Numbered from the stretch's first letter, positions 1-9,185 are shown. The stretch: 64,000 nt of DNA from Roseivirga sp. 4D4 (GCF_001747095.1 NZ_MDGP01000001.1:2153001-2217000); one strand, 5' to 3'. Numbers and translations are program-made. The notes: a model not told the origin generated them from the sequence alone.

Positions 1-1880
1 GCCTCGCCTCTTTTTCGTCTAACTAGTCGATAGTCAAAATTATTCAGCCTGTCTTTGGACAAATTGACCTGAGCGTTCAGGATATTTTCAGAAAAGTTCT
101 GCGTAAAATCGTTGGGATTAAAGCTCCAATCTCGATCAAATTCTATGTACCGAAGCCGATCGACAAAGGAGAACGACTCGCTGTTATACTCGAATGAAAC
201 TTCAGAGTTGAACTGGTAATTAGGCAGTAACCGAACGGATCTATCCTTTGTTCTGTGTATAACTTTAAAAGCAGTGCCATTATCGTCTTCTGAGTCTTCC
301 TCAGAAAAGAGATTCAAATCATTTTGTGATAGCGCCAATTCTGCTTCGACAACATCATGGTCATTCAGTTTTGCGGCACCACCAATAGTGAACATTGCCT
401 TCTGATTCGGGGCGTTAAGAATGGAAATAGGCTCGAAGTTGCCTTGCGCCACACCATTCACCGGAGGAACCCACTCATAAATCCGCCCATTGGAAGTGGT
501 ACTTAAGAGGCGGTAGTTTCCCTGCATATTACCAACTTCCGAAAATTGCACATCGAAGAAAGCGCTATCTGGATTAGTCGAATATTGGAAAATATCATAG
601 GACAAATTATCTGCATCACGACCTATCGTCCTTCTATAGAGGATCAAGTCAGGGGTAAATCCAATACTATCTACACGACTGGTAAATGCCTGATCCAAAT
701 CATCTCCTGCATCCGCAAGGATTCGTTTCTCCTCATTACTCAATTCAAAAGCCAAAGGTTGATTTCTGTTGTCCTTCTCACTGTAATAGTTGAGTGAAAA
801 TTTTAGGTTGTCGTTTTCTTGGTAGTGACTGGCCTGAAAGATAGAACGTGTGTAATTCTGGTCTGAAAATTCAAAATCGACTCTTATTCGAGTAAACTGA
901 GTGATCAGCACCTTATTGGTGAAGGTTATTTCTCCCAAATTATAGTCGATCACATAATCATTTTCAAAACCTCTTGTTTTTTGTTCTCCATCGATGAATA
1001 CCTTCTCTGATCCCGCCAGAATAATCAGGAACCTTTCATTCTGTGCTCCCCTGACTCGGTAAGGACCCAGCACACCTTCAATTGGCTCGATTGAGGTTGA
1101 AGCAAAACGACCTTTGGCCACAGAACCGGCCAATGACGTCCGGGCCTTAAAACCATTGGACAAATCATAGTCAATCTTAAATTGGGCACCTTGAACATTC
1201 TTGTAATACCGAAGAAAATTGGACTCTCCATTTCTTAGTACCACATCGCCCGCTTTCAGCGAAAACTTATCGTTATAGAGTTCGATGAATACATTATCGA
1301 AGTCTTGAAGTTGCTGAGTATTGCCTTCAGGCTGAAAAGGCACATTACGATCTGTGATTACTGCCCGAAGGTTAACGTTTTCAGTGAGTTGCCCTTCCAT
1401 TTGAAGGTTTAGTGTAGAATTTACAAATACGTCCTGGCGATTTCCGAAGGATACTCCTCGGGTAATACTACCCGTCTTGGTAATACTTTCAGTCGATACT
1501 ATTTCTTCTCTGACTGGCAGTGCGAGCGCTTCTTGATACAGCACCGCATCTTTGAAAAGCGCTGTGGAATCATAGATGTCTAAAGTTCTATTTGCCTTCG
1601 GGGTATGGAGATCGAATGGCAGCGTCCTATAACAAACCCGGACAGAATCAAACCCCTGATTGGGAATTCTGATACTATTTGTATTAAGATTAAAACTGTA
1701 CCTGATCTCGGAATTCGGTTCTTTGATTTTGATGGACTCGGGGTAGACAGTAAGCGAGTCAAGGACAACTTCTCCATCAAACGTGGATATCCATTTACAG
1801 ACCGTACCTGTCTGTGCCTTTAGCGAAACACTGAGCAAGAGTGTAACCAAGAAAACAAGTGAACCACGAAGCACAATCAA
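1..1880 (-). CDS. Large exported beta-rich surface protein, partial (C-terminus beyond left edge)
   Basis: Reading the minus strand by eye gives one open frame from about 1880 to the window edge (about 626 residues, no stop). The likely start is TTG at 1880-1878, overlapping the histidine kinase stop as TTGA; a GTG two codons on is the alternative. The N-terminus is a signal peptide (hydrophobic stretch ending LKAQ, about residue 23). The rest is rich in Asn, Asp, aromatic residues and alternating beta-type segments. The stretch around residues 220-310 (VFIDGEQKTRGFENDYVIDY, then GEITFTN) resembles a recurrent block of large Bacteroidota outer-membrane proteins. I do not recognise a function. 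Co-translation with the kinase suggests both act at the envelope. Secretion or outer-membrane insertion is inferred. Confidence 0.75.
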   Translation of the reverse strand, partial: MIVLRGSLVFLVTLLLSVSLKAQTGTVCKWISTFDGEVVLDSLTVYPESIKIKEPNSEIRYSFNLNTNSIRIPNQGFDSVRVCYRTLPFDLHTPKANRTLDIYDSTALFKDAVLYQEALALPVREEIVSTESITKTGSITRGVSFGNRQDVFVNSTLNLQMEGQLTENVNLRAVITDRNVPFQPEGNTQQLQDFDNVFIELYNDKFSLKAGDVVLRNGESNFLRYYKNVQGAQFKIDYDLSNGFKARTSLAGSVAKGRFASTSIEPIEGVLGPYRVRGAQNERFLIILAGSEKVFIDGEQKTRGFENDYVIDYNLGEITFTNKVLITQFTRIRVDFEFSDQNYTRSIFQASHYQENDNLKFSLNYYSEKDNRNQPLAFELSNEEKRILADAGDDLDQAFTSRVDSIGFTPDLILYRRTIGRDADNLSYDIFQYSTNPDSAFFDVQFSEVGNMQGNYRLLSTTSNGRIYEWVPPVNGVAQGNFEPISILNAPNQKAMFTIGGAAKLNDHDVVEAELALSQNDLNLFSEEDSEDDNGTAFKVIHRTKDRSVRLLPNYQFNSEVSFEYNSESFSFVDRLRYIEFDRDWSFNPNDFTQNFSENILNAQVNLSKDRLNNFDYRLVRRKRGE

Positions 1881-4800
1881 TCGGTTAGCGGAAACTCCAG
1901 GTAGAAGGTTGTCCCCTTTCCAAGAGTTGAGTCAAACCAAATACTCCCACCGGCATGTTCTACCCCACGTTTGGCAATGGCTAACCCAATGCCAGAACCT
2001 TCTTCCTTAGTACTAAATTTAGGGATAAATATCTTCTCCTTGATGTCTTCAGGGATACCATTACCGTTATCTTCAAAGGTAATTCTGGCCTTATTATGGG
2101 TAACCAAAAGTTCTATGGAGAGCCTTCCTGGTCTATCTTCATTGAGAGACTGCTCAGCATTTAGAATAAGGTTATTGAATATCCTTCCCAACAGTTTACT
2201 ATCTCCCATAACCCAAACTGGTTGCTTAGGTATATTGGTTTTTATCTCAGCTTTATTGCCCTTAAAGAGTCTTACCGACTTTCGTAGCTCTTCAACCAAA
2301 TCCAAACGCTCACTGATTGGCATTGGCATCTTGGCAAAAGATGAGAAAGACGTGGCTATGTCGCTCAAAGTCTCCACCTGATTAAGCAAGCTGTCAATAG
2401 GCATATTGAAGTCATTGCCAACATCAGGTGCCTGACTCAATACCCTTTTTAGATGCTGCAATTTCAGCTTCATCGGAGTTAATGGATTCTTAATCTCATG
2501 GGCAACCTGTTGTGCCATTTCCCGCCAGGCACTTTCTTTCTCACTCAAAGCCAATGCCTTCTTACTCTTTTCAAGGTTAAGGAGCATCTTATTATACTCT
2601 CGAACCATAAGCCCGATTTCATCATTGGCTTGCCATTCCAAGGGCTCGTTGAGGGTGGAAAGTGTAGTAGACTTGATCTTCTGGGTTAAGTATTTAAAAG
2701 GATATGTGAGAATTCTTGAAGCGAGAAATGACAATACCACGAAAATCACGAAGATGAAGGTGAAGGCATTGAGAATGTTAGAGAGTATATCTCGTTGTTC
2801 TGCCTTTAGTTGTTCTTCAGAATCAAAGAATGGCATTGTCAGAATACCCAGGAGTCTATTGTCCTCATTGGACCGAATACCATAGAATGTTGAACGGTAA
2901 TCTAACTCGCCCACTCTTTCAATACTCAATTGTTCCTTATTTCCCGATTCAACTATATTGGCCATAGCGCTGGGGTTTGCGAATGGTGCTAGTATTTCAT
3001 TTTCAAAAATGAGTCGCTGATTCGTAGCGATCAGCCTCCCATTCGTATTAAAGAGGTTAATGTCTGCCTGAGCATAGAGGCTTATTTCAGTGATCCTGTC
3101 TTCGAGGGTTTCGTTGTTTTCATTTTGACCTTCCAAAAAGTCCTGCAATTGATTGGCTAGATTGGCCGCAGCACTTTCGGTAATAGACAAATATTGTGTA
3201 TCAATTTTCTCTTCAACGGTCTTATTGACCAGTCGCAACACCACTATACTCACAATGATCAATGGAAGGAAGAAGGCGAAGTTTAGCAGAATCTGAATTT
3301 TGGCAGAGAGTGTGGTACTCGTTTTTTGAAGGTTATAGAACATGGCACTTACTCCAAAAACAAGGATGATGGCAGCTACCATAAAGAGAAAGAAGATGGC
3401 AAAGTTGGTAATGAGGTACTTGGGAGGATATAACCTGTTACTGATGATATAGACTTGATTTTCACCATTACCCTCTACTCCCAAATGATGATGCCCTGCA
3501 AGGGAAATCCCTTCTTGATACAAAAGTGAATCTGAGAGGAGGCTAAAATTGAAATTGCGCTGGTAATTAAAATCGCCCGTGGTCGACTCAAGTACATTAC
3601 CATTGTATACTCCATAATCAAAATGCATTCCATCCTCTTCAAAGTCATCATCTAAGAGGAGTCTTGGCAATATGCTATTGTTCAATTGCTCTTTTCTATC
3701 GAGTCTTACGAGTATATAGCCGATGGTTGTATTGTATCGCTGAATCTCAGAGAACAGGTAGTATTGATTGAGACGAACGGGGTAGTTTTCACGATAAAAA
3801 TAGAGTCCCTCAAAATCCGTGGCATTTACGGGTCGGGCATAGGTATCTACCAAACCCTGATAGTCAATCGATGTATTACTATTGATTGGCCTTCCTGTGC
3901 CATTAAATAGCAATATCTCAATCTCATACTTATCAAAGTACTCACCCAAATAAACACGTTGAATTAGTCTTCTTATTTGATCCTTAGATCCGAATGGGCT
4001 CGTAATCCCGGTTTGGATCCTAATATCTTGTTCAATACTCTCCTTTGCTTTTGACAAGAGAAATTCTGCTGCAATATCTTCTTCTGTGGAAAGACGAGTT
4101 GCAAGCGCACGTTTATCCTGCAAATTCTCACTTCTGATATGTCTCATTAAAATGGAAGTAGAAACGCTCGCCATGAGAAAGGCTGCAATAAAAAAATAGA
4201 GAAAGGTATTATAGTTAACCTTGTCTATGTGCTCTGATAGGTTGAAGTTATATACAATCAGCAAGTAGCCCATCAAGAAACCGACAAGCATAAGGTGCTG
4301 CATCTCAAGAGATATTGCCATTATAACAGCAGCTAACAAAATCATGCTAAGGCCAGTATTAACGAGTCGAGGTTTCGAGATATTTCTAAGTGTTCGACTG
4401 AGGTATTGTCCTATAAGAAAGACCATAATGGCTTTGATGAATAGGGCAAAATAGACCAAGAGCTTAAAGGGGCTGTAGCTGATATCCCGAGCGACATCAA
4501 ATGACCATTGCGAGTTCAGTAGAATGGATTCCACTTCTGAGATATAGTAGAATAAAATGGTTACTAACAATATCAGAGGAAGAATCACTGCCCTGAATGA
4601 AACTACCAGAGTCTGAGTTTGTCTTTTAGTAAATACTTTATAACCATACCCAACTACTACTAAAAGGGCGACTTGATTTAATATAAAGTCACCCAAAGAA
4701 GGTTGCCACCAGCTCGCTGCAAAACTATCAGGTTGAAACAAGGACCACTCTATAACACTCAAAGGGTATTCATAGCGTAACATTGAAAGGCGTACTACGA

Positions 4801-5560
4801 GCATGAAAACAGCAATCAGTCCAACACCCAAATAAGGTCTCCCCCTTGCCACTAACTTATGACTGTAAACAAAGCCTGACCAGATGAAGGCTGCAATTGA
4901 AATCAGGTAGAGTAAAAAGATAAAAGTGGAGAAGCTAGGGTAGTCTATCTTCATCCGTTCAGTTCCATCAAAAGAGAATAGAAAGCTACCCTCGGGAGAA
5001 CTTATGTTTTTTTCTGGAATGGATTCTTCACTTGAAAGTGTGAATGAAGACCTTCCAAATACCTCTCCGTTCAATCCATACTCTAGAAACGAATCATTAA
5101 GTACTACATCAGATGATAATGGAAGCAAGGCAAAAATCTCTACCACTCGGTTTTGAGCACTATTGATTACTTTCCTCCTCGCGACATACTGACCACTTTT
5201 TAACTCAAGAAATTTATAGAGATATGTCCCCCCTAGTGTCCCGTACTTTGGAACAAACCTGTTGGTACTCCAATAAATCACATTACCATTTTCATAAATG
5301 AAATAGGGTAACTCTTCATCATTAGTAAATCGGTTAAAGAGCCGATTGAGGTCTAAAATGGCAATATCGCTGACCCTTTCGATGTGATTGTCTAATTGCC
5401 CTAATGCAGTATGTAAGTTCTGGGTAATTGTAGTCTGAGGATCTACTCTTCGGCTCTGATCTGAGAATATGGCCTCATCAATGATGAGAGTAATCATTAC
5501 CAGTACAATACTGATAATAAGAAACTTATTGGTTCGGAAAAAACCTTGCTGATTACTCAA
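1877..5560 (-). CDS. NtrY-like membrane sensor histidine kinase, 1227 aa
   Basis: Multi-pass membrane sensor kinase. The N-terminus has a membrane anchor (residues about 12-31), an extracytoplasmic part, a block of many hydrophobic helices (about 210-480), a second extracytoplasmic part, further membrane spans and a HAMP-like linker (about 945-1000). The dimerisation motif AHEIKNPLTP places the phospho-acceptor at His1021. The C-terminus has ATPase motifs: N box NLILNAEQS, G1 DNGNGIP and G2 GSGIGLAIAKRG. At 1227 aa it is far longer than a usual sensor kinase because of the sensor half. Start is TTG at 5560; no ATG occurs between it and the upstream in-frame stop. It lies 35 nt after the DUF983 gene and overlaps the next gene by 4 nt. 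No response regulator is adjacent; an NtrX-like one lies at 39231. The signal sensed is unknown. Confidence 0.9.
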   Translation of the reverse strand: MSNQQGFFRTNKFLIISIVLVMITLIIDEAIFSDQSRRVDPQTTITQNLHTALGQLDNHIERVSDIAILDLNRLFNRFTNDEELPYFIYENGNVIYWSTNRFVPKYGTLGGTYLYKFLELKSGQYVARRKVINSAQNRVVEIFALLPLSSDVVLNDSFLEYGLNGEVFGRSSFTLSSEESIPEKNISSPEGSFLFSFDGTERMKIDYPSFSTFIFLLYLISIAAFIWSGFVYSHKLVARGRPYLGVGLIAVFMLVVRLSMLRYEYPLSVIEWSLFQPDSFAASWWQPSLGDFILNQVALLVVVGYGYKVFTKRQTQTLVVSFRAVILPLILLVTILFYYISEVESILLNSQWSFDVARDISYSPFKLLVYFALFIKAIMVFLIGQYLSRTLRNISKPRLVNTGLSMILLAAVIMAISLEMQHLMLVGFLMGYLLIVYNFNLSEHIDKVNYNTFLYFFIAAFLMASVSTSILMRHIRSENLQDKRALATRLSTEEDIAAEFLLSKAKESIEQDIRIQTGITSPFGSKDQIRRLIQRVYLGEYFDKYEIEILLFNGTGRPINSNTSIDYQGLVDTYARPVNATDFEGLYFYRENYPVRLNQYYLFSEIQRYNTTIGYILVRLDRKEQLNNSILPRLLLDDDFEEDGMHFDYGVYNGNVLESTTGDFNYQRNFNFSLLSDSLLYQEGISLAGHHHLGVEGNGENQVYIISNRLYPPKYLITNFAIFFLFMVAAIILVFGVSAMFYNLQKTSTTLSAKIQILLNFAFFLPLIIVSIVVLRLVNKTVEEKIDTQYLSITESAAANLANQLQDFLEGQNENNETLEDRITEISLYAQADINLFNTNGRLIATNQRLIFENEILAPFANPSAMANIVESGNKEQLSIERVGELDYRSTFYGIRSNEDNRLLGILTMPFFDSEEQLKAEQRDILSNILNAFTFIFVIFVVLSFLASRILTYPFKYLTQKIKSTTLSTLNEPLEWQANDEIGLMVREYNKMLLNLEKSKKALALSEKESAWREMAQQVAHEIKNPLTPMKLKLQHLKRVLSQAPDVGNDFNMPIDSLLNQVETLSDIATSFSSFAKMPMPISERLDLVEELRKSVRLFKGNKAEIKTNIPKQPVWVMGDSKLLGRIFNNLILNAEQSLNEDRPGRLSIELLVTHNKARITFEDNGNGIPEDIKEKIFIPKFSTKEEGSGIGLAIAKRGVEHAGGSIWFDSTLGKGTTFYLEFPLTD

Positions 5561-5595
5561 AATATTGAACCCTAATGCCGTTAGAACGGAATCTA

Positions 5596-5991
5596 CTAAT
5601 TATTTTCTTTCTCCTCTAATTCAGGCTGAAACTTCAGACCTCCAAAAATGTAGAGGTAGAAAATTCGTGAATAGCGGAACATCAAAGGGTAAAGCAAAAA
5701 TACTTCCGAAATTATCGCGATTAGGTAGACATTTTCAGAAACTGGATGGAAGAGCATGTAAATGATAAATGCGCTGACCAGAAACAAGCCTACCGAAAGG
5801 GCATAGCTGATGTACATGGCACCATCGAAAAATCTAGGTTCTCGTTCAAACCTGACTCCACAATGGGAACAATGCTCATTTACCTTTGTGAAGTTTCGTA
5901 GGTTATATGCACCATGTGTAAATAAATCACCTTGATGGCATTGAGGGCATTTACCCTGCAACACTGCCAATCCCTTTGGCTTTTTTGACAT
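5596..5991 (-). CDS. DUF983 family membrane protein with zinc-ribbon-like cysteines
   Basis: 131 aa. The N-terminus holds two CxxC pairs, CPQC and CSHC, separated by about 28 residues, which looks like a zinc ribbon. The FEREPRFFDGAMYISYALSV stretch that follows is typical of DUF983. Two hydrophobic helices then span about residues 65-120. The family often accompanies cytochrome oxidase genes; its biochemical role is not established. The start overlaps the upstream 89-aa gene by 41 nt, which is long for this window. It probably belongs to the oxidase assembly cluster. Confidence 0.88.
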   Translation of the reverse strand: MSKKPKGLAVLQGKCPQCHQGDLFTHGAYNLRNFTKVNEHCSHCGVRFEREPRFFDGAMYISYALSVGLFLVSAFIIYMLFHPVSENVYLIAIISEVFLLYPLMFRYSRIFYLYIFGGLKFQPELEEKENN

Positions 5992-6220
5992 TTTTACGAC
6001 TCGTCTTGTACCAGAAATAAGCGATTAGACCTACGAGCAGGTACGGTGCAAAAAATAGATAAAGAATACCAAGGTTCAGGTTGGAAGCCATCGAAGTTTC
6101 TCCGGCACTTACTGTTGATTCGACAGAACCACGACACATGGCGCACTGAGCAAAAGAGACAACATTGGTTAACACCAAAATTGCGATTGTCAGTAATACG
6201 ATTCTCAACCTTTTGAACAT
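5951..6220 (-). CDS. Small exported membrane protein with CxxC motif, oxidase cluster
   Basis: 89 aa. A signal peptide (residues 1-25, ending SFAQ) is followed at once by CAMC, then a short Ser/Thr/Glu-rich segment, one transmembrane helix (about 50-71) and a basic tail. After cleavage the CxxC would lie at or next to the mature N-terminus on the periplasmic side, a plausible site for metal or thiol chemistry. I know no characterised member. Its position between DUF420 and DUF983 genes suggests a role in assembling the oxidase, which is inference. The start is the ATG at 6220, 35 nt after the DUF420 gene. Confidence 0.8.
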   Translation of the reverse strand: MFKRLRIVLLTIAILVLTNVVSFAQCAMCRGSVESTVSAGETSMASNLNLGILYLFFAPYLLVGLIAYFWYKTSRKNVKKAKGIGSVAG

Positions 6221-6255
6221 AATACAAATTTAAAGCTCAATACGCTTATATCCCA

Positions 6256-6783
6256 CTAATGCACATAATAAGGACTGATCATCAAATAAACGATTACTCC
6301 TGTTACGGACACATATAACCAAATAGGGAAAGTAAATTTTACAATCTTTTTGTGCTTATCGATCATGTCATTCAAAGCGTAATAAAAAGCAAGTAGAACC
6401 ATCGGTACTACTCCTATGGAAAGCATAATGTGGCTCAGCAAAAAGAAGTAATAGATGTATTTAGTATAGTCATCCTGACCATAGGCAGTAGATTCAGCGC
6501 TAGCGTGGTAAGTAACATAACAGAGTAGAAAAACAGCACCCAAAATAAAGGCAGCTGAGTTGAACTGTTTGTGTAAGGTAATCTTCTTCTGTTTCACAAA
6601 AACGAAGGCCAAAATCAAACTAACAGCCGTCAAGCTATTTATCACCCCAATCACATGAGGCAAATTGTAAACCCAATCTCCTAAATCCAGTTTGGTGGGA
6701 AGCCCTAATAAAACTGCAACGACTAAGGGTATCGCTATTGACAATACCTTGATCCAAAACATCGACTTCTTCTGCTCTGACAT
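6256..6783 (-). CDS. DUF420 (CtaM/YozB-like) oxidase maturation membrane protein
   Basis: 175 aa with five predicted hydrophobic helices, the first at about residues 10-28. The segment LPHVIGVINSLTAVSLILAF and the later YHASAES and LLSHIMLS stretches match DUF420 proteins, with conserved histidines in the helices. In Firmicutes the DUF420 protein YozB/CtaM is needed for heme-copper oxidase maturation. Here it sits 4 nt after the SCO-like gene and downstream of the cox operon, consistent with that job. Confidence 0.85.
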   Translation of the reverse strand: MSEQKKSMFWIKVLSIAIPLVVAVLLGLPTKLDLGDWVYNLPHVIGVINSLTAVSLILAFVFVKQKKITLHKQFNSAAFILGAVFLLCYVTYHASAESTAYGQDDYTKYIYYFFLLSHIMLSIGVVPMVLLAFYYALNDMIDKHKKIVKFTFPIWLYVSVTGVIVYLMISPYYVH

Positions 6784-6787
6784 ACCT

Positions 6788-7369
6788 TTATCTTTTTGAA
6801 TCTAAAATCCTTAACTCCAGTATTAAGCGATCTGTTTCCTCTCGCTCTAAAATATTGTAGTAGCCTCTAATTCTGTTGAGCTCATCCAGTAAGACCACCC
6901 TATTGTCCAAAGAAGACATAGCTACTCCACAATATTTCAATTCTGCCCAGGCTGTAGAATCCATCTCGTTGATTTTCCAGAACTGGTCCAAGAACTGGAT
7001 TCTCTTATCGTAGTCACTTATATCCTGCTTCTTGATTGAGGCACCATTTAGATGTGTAAGCAGCTGTATCCCTTCCTTATCATAAAAGACATCCTGTACT
7101 CGCTCTAACTCTTCTAAACGAGTTTTTAGGACAGGACCATCCATACGCTCGAAATGAACCACCTTAAGACCACCAAGTGGCAATACGGGGTTTTTGACTA
7201 CATATTGTTCCACAGAACGATCAAGGCACGGAGTGGCAAGTGAATCGCCTAGGCCTTGCTCATAATACACGGGTATGGTGAATTCATTATTCCCGAATGC
7301 TTTGAGAAATAGAAAGATCAACACAGGTAATGCGATGACCAAAAACAGTAAGACGATTTTTTTCTTCAT
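6788..7369 (-). CDS. SCO1/SenC-like protein lacking the copper-binding CxxxC motif
   Basis: 193 aa, membrane-anchored by an N-terminal helix (residues 5-23). The C-terminal part, VVLLDELNRIRGYYNILERE, matches the end of SCO proteins, where a ligand histidine region is followed by an I-D-G-x-I-R-G-x-Y pattern. The core thioredoxin-fold CxxxC copper motif is absent: the only cysteines are in ATPCLD near the N-terminus and ELKYCGVAM. It may be a degenerate SCO paralogue that scaffolds rather than binds copper through CxxxC. It follows the terminator after coxD by about 14 nt and precedes DUF420. Confidence 0.7.
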   Translation of the reverse strand: MKKKIVLLFLVIALPVLIFLFLKAFGNNEFTIPVYYEQGLGDSLATPCLDRSVEQYVVKNPVLPLGGLKVVHFERMDGPVLKTRLEELERVQDVFYDKEGIQLLTHLNGASIKKQDISDYDKRIQFLDQFWKINEMDSTAWAELKYCGVAMSSLDNRVVLLDELNRIRGYYNILEREETDRLILELRILDSKR

Positions 7370-7375
7370 AGCCTA

Positions 7376-7412
7376 AAACAAAAAATCAGGTCACTGATAT
7401 GACCTGATTTCT
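7376..7412 (-). terminator. Rho-independent terminator between coxD and the SCO-like gene
   Basis: Perfect 11-bp inverted repeat, AAATCAGGTCA (7383-7393) and TGACCTGATTT (7400-7410), with a 6-nt loop. On the minus strand it is followed by a run of Ts. It lies 24 nt after the coxD stop and separates the main respiratory operon from the assembly genes. I see no promoter between it and the next start, so partial read-through probably serves the assembly genes. Confidence 0.85.
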
Positions 7413-7433
7413 ATGTCTATAAATAATTTTCAT

Positions 7434-7811
7434 TTAGTGCTCTTCACCACCGACATGTTCTGTCGCTGGCTGTTCAACATCCACAATACCTCTTGCATCC
7501 TTAATGGCAGCACCTTCCATGTTCACCAAGGCTACAATCAGCCAAATGATAAATATCATCGGTAAAATGATCGAGTAGATTAGGCCTTTAACCTCATGGC
7601 CCAGGTGCATAAACTCACTTACAATAAACCATGCTTTTACAATGGTTAATCCCACAAAGATTACGGTCCTTAACATTCCCGCGTCCATTGTAAATGCAAA
7701 GCCATACTCGATAACTGTTACTAGAAACAGAATCAAAGCCACTTTCCAAATTCCTCGAATTTTGGCTTTATCTACGGGCTGAACTACTACGTTGCTTGTT
7801 GCTTGTTCCAT
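7434..7811 (-). CDS. coxD: Cytochrome c oxidase subunit IV-type protein
   Basis: 125 aa with three hydrophobic helices (about residues 24-42, 48-68, 80-100) and a charged C-terminus. WFIVSEFMHLGHE is typical of the small subunit IV family (CoxD/CyoD/QoxD). It is the last gene before the terminator and follows subunit III by 12 nt. It probably stabilises subunits I and III in the inner membrane. Confidence 0.85.
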   Translation of the reverse strand: MEQATSNVVVQPVDKAKIRGIWKVALILFLVTVIEYGFAFTMDAGMLRTVIFVGLTIVKAWFIVSEFMHLGHEVKGLIYSIILPMIFIIWLIVALVNMEGAAIKDARGIVDVEQPATEHVGGEEH

Positions 7812-7823
7812 AATAAAAGTCTA

Positions 7824-8588
7824 TCAAATCAGATAAAAGAATGTAAATACAAAGACCCAAACTAGATCTACAAAGTGCCAGTAAAGACCAACTTTTTCGA
7901 CCATCTCATAATGCCCTCTTCTTTCATACATGCCATTCGCGGCATTAAAGAAGATAATGATGTTTATCAATACTCCAGAGAAAACATGGAATCCATGGAA
8001 TCCTGTGATAAAGAAGAATAAGGCTGCAAAGGCCGGGGGTCCGTATTGATTGAAATTGAGGTTGGCCCCTATAATCTCGTAATTCTCCATCCAGATACCA
8101 TTCTTCACAACATCACCGATAGTAGCAACATCAGTACCATGGATAAAGTGAGACCATTCCCAAGCCTGGCAGCTTAAGAAAGCAAATCCACCAATGATGG
8201 TCCAAAGCATCCATTTTACTACTCCTTTCTTATCCATTCTATGACCTGCCTCAACAGCTAGTACCATAGTAACAGAACTCAAAATAAGTATGAAGGTCAT
8301 GAGACCTACAAAGTAAAGTGGCGCCTCTACGCCATGTAAACCAGGAAAAGCCTCGTAAACTTTTTCAGGAATAGGCCAGTACTCCGTTGAGAAAGTAAAG
8401 GCTTCAGGATCCCCCTTGTATGCAGGAGCACTCCATCTTAAAAAGGCATAGGTAATAAGCAGGCCAGAAAAAGTAAAAGCATCTGATAGTAGAAAAAACC
8501 ACATCATCAGCTTTCCATAGCTGGCTTTGAAAGGCGCAATTCCACCTCCCCATAAGCTCTTCTTATTTACTGTAGCAGTAGTTGCCAT
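7824..8588 (-). CDS. coxC: Cytochrome c oxidase subunit III (long paralogue)
   Basis: 254 aa. It shows subunit III features: the helix starting KLMMWFFLLSDAFTFSGLL, the segment ITGFHGFHVFSGVLIN with conserved histidines, and the C-terminal YWHFVDLVWVFVFTFFYL. About seven membrane helices are present. It follows a shorter subunit III gene by 12 nt, so the operon has two subunit III genes, an arrangement I associate with Bacteroidota oxidase clusters. Subunit III keeps the proton-uptake route of the oxidase active. Confidence 0.92.
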   Translation of the reverse strand: MATTATVNKKSLWGGGIAPFKASYGKLMMWFFLLSDAFTFSGLLITYAFLRWSAPAYKGDPEAFTFSTEYWPIPEKVYEAFPGLHGVEAPLYFVGLMTFILILSSVTMVLAVEAGHRMDKKGVVKWMLWTIIGGFAFLSCQAWEWSHFIHGTDVATIGDVVKNGIWMENYEIIGANLNFNQYGPPAFAALFFFITGFHGFHVFSGVLINIIIFFNAANGMYERRGHYEMVEKVGLYWHFVDLVWVFVFTFFYLI

Positions 8589-8600
8589 AGAACAGTTTAA

Positions 8601-9185
8601 TTAATGATTCAGCAATAAAAATATGAACAAATATATCCAGAGTCCTCCGAGGAAATGCCAGTATGTTGTACACATATCCATGTTCAACATGTTCTTAGCA
8701 TGAACCTTATATCTAAAGGACGAAATTAGCATATATAACAAATAAATCACACCACTAATAAGGTGTGCGGCATGGATTCCAGTAAATACATACATGAAGC
8801 TTCCTGCAGGATTTCCTACAAAAAAGACCCCAGCATCCACCAGTTGGCCCCAAGCCTGAAACTGACCATACAAAAAGGCCAATCCTAATATTGTCGTAAT
8901 CGAAAGGGCAAGTTTTACCTGCTCTAACTTATCTCTCTTTGCTGCGATATATGCCCACTGCATGAAGATACTACTGGTCAAAATAATACCCGAAGTAATC
9001 CAAAGCATCGGAGGAATGTCATATATCAACCAATCACCATCTGCTTGTCTTACAATATGGGCACTCGTAAATGCTGCGAAAATCATCACAACCGTTACGA
9101 TAAATAACCAAAGGGCAAACTTCTTAGGATGCATTGAGAGCGGTTGCTCTACAGGTACGTCTACTAGTTTATAATCCTCCACCAT
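8601..9185 (-). CDS. Cytochrome c oxidase subunit III (short paralogue)
   Basis: 194 aa with about five membrane helices. FTGIHAAHLISGVIYLLYML and TYWHFLGGLWIYLFIFLLL are subunit III signatures. I chose the ATG at 9185, which overlaps the ctaB stop by 1 nt (TGATG); the TTG one codon upstream is less likely. It lacks the first two helices of the long paralogue. The two may form one subunit III site or serve different assembly states; the sequence alone does not decide. Confidence 0.9.
   Translation of the reverse strand: MVEDYKLVDVPVEQPLSMHPKKFALWLFIVTVVMIFAAFTSAHIVRQADGDWLIYDIPPMLWITSGIILTSSIFMQWAYIAAKRDKLEQVKLALSITTILGLAFLYGQFQAWGQLVDAGVFFVGNPAGSFMYVFTGIHAAHLISGVIYLLYMLISSFRYKVHAKNMLNMDMCTTYWHFLGGLWIYLFIFLLLNH

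Noticed and set aside
1605-2381. Plus-strand open frames opposite the surface protein and kinase
   Set aside because: They are antisense shadows of long, well-supported minus-strand genes.
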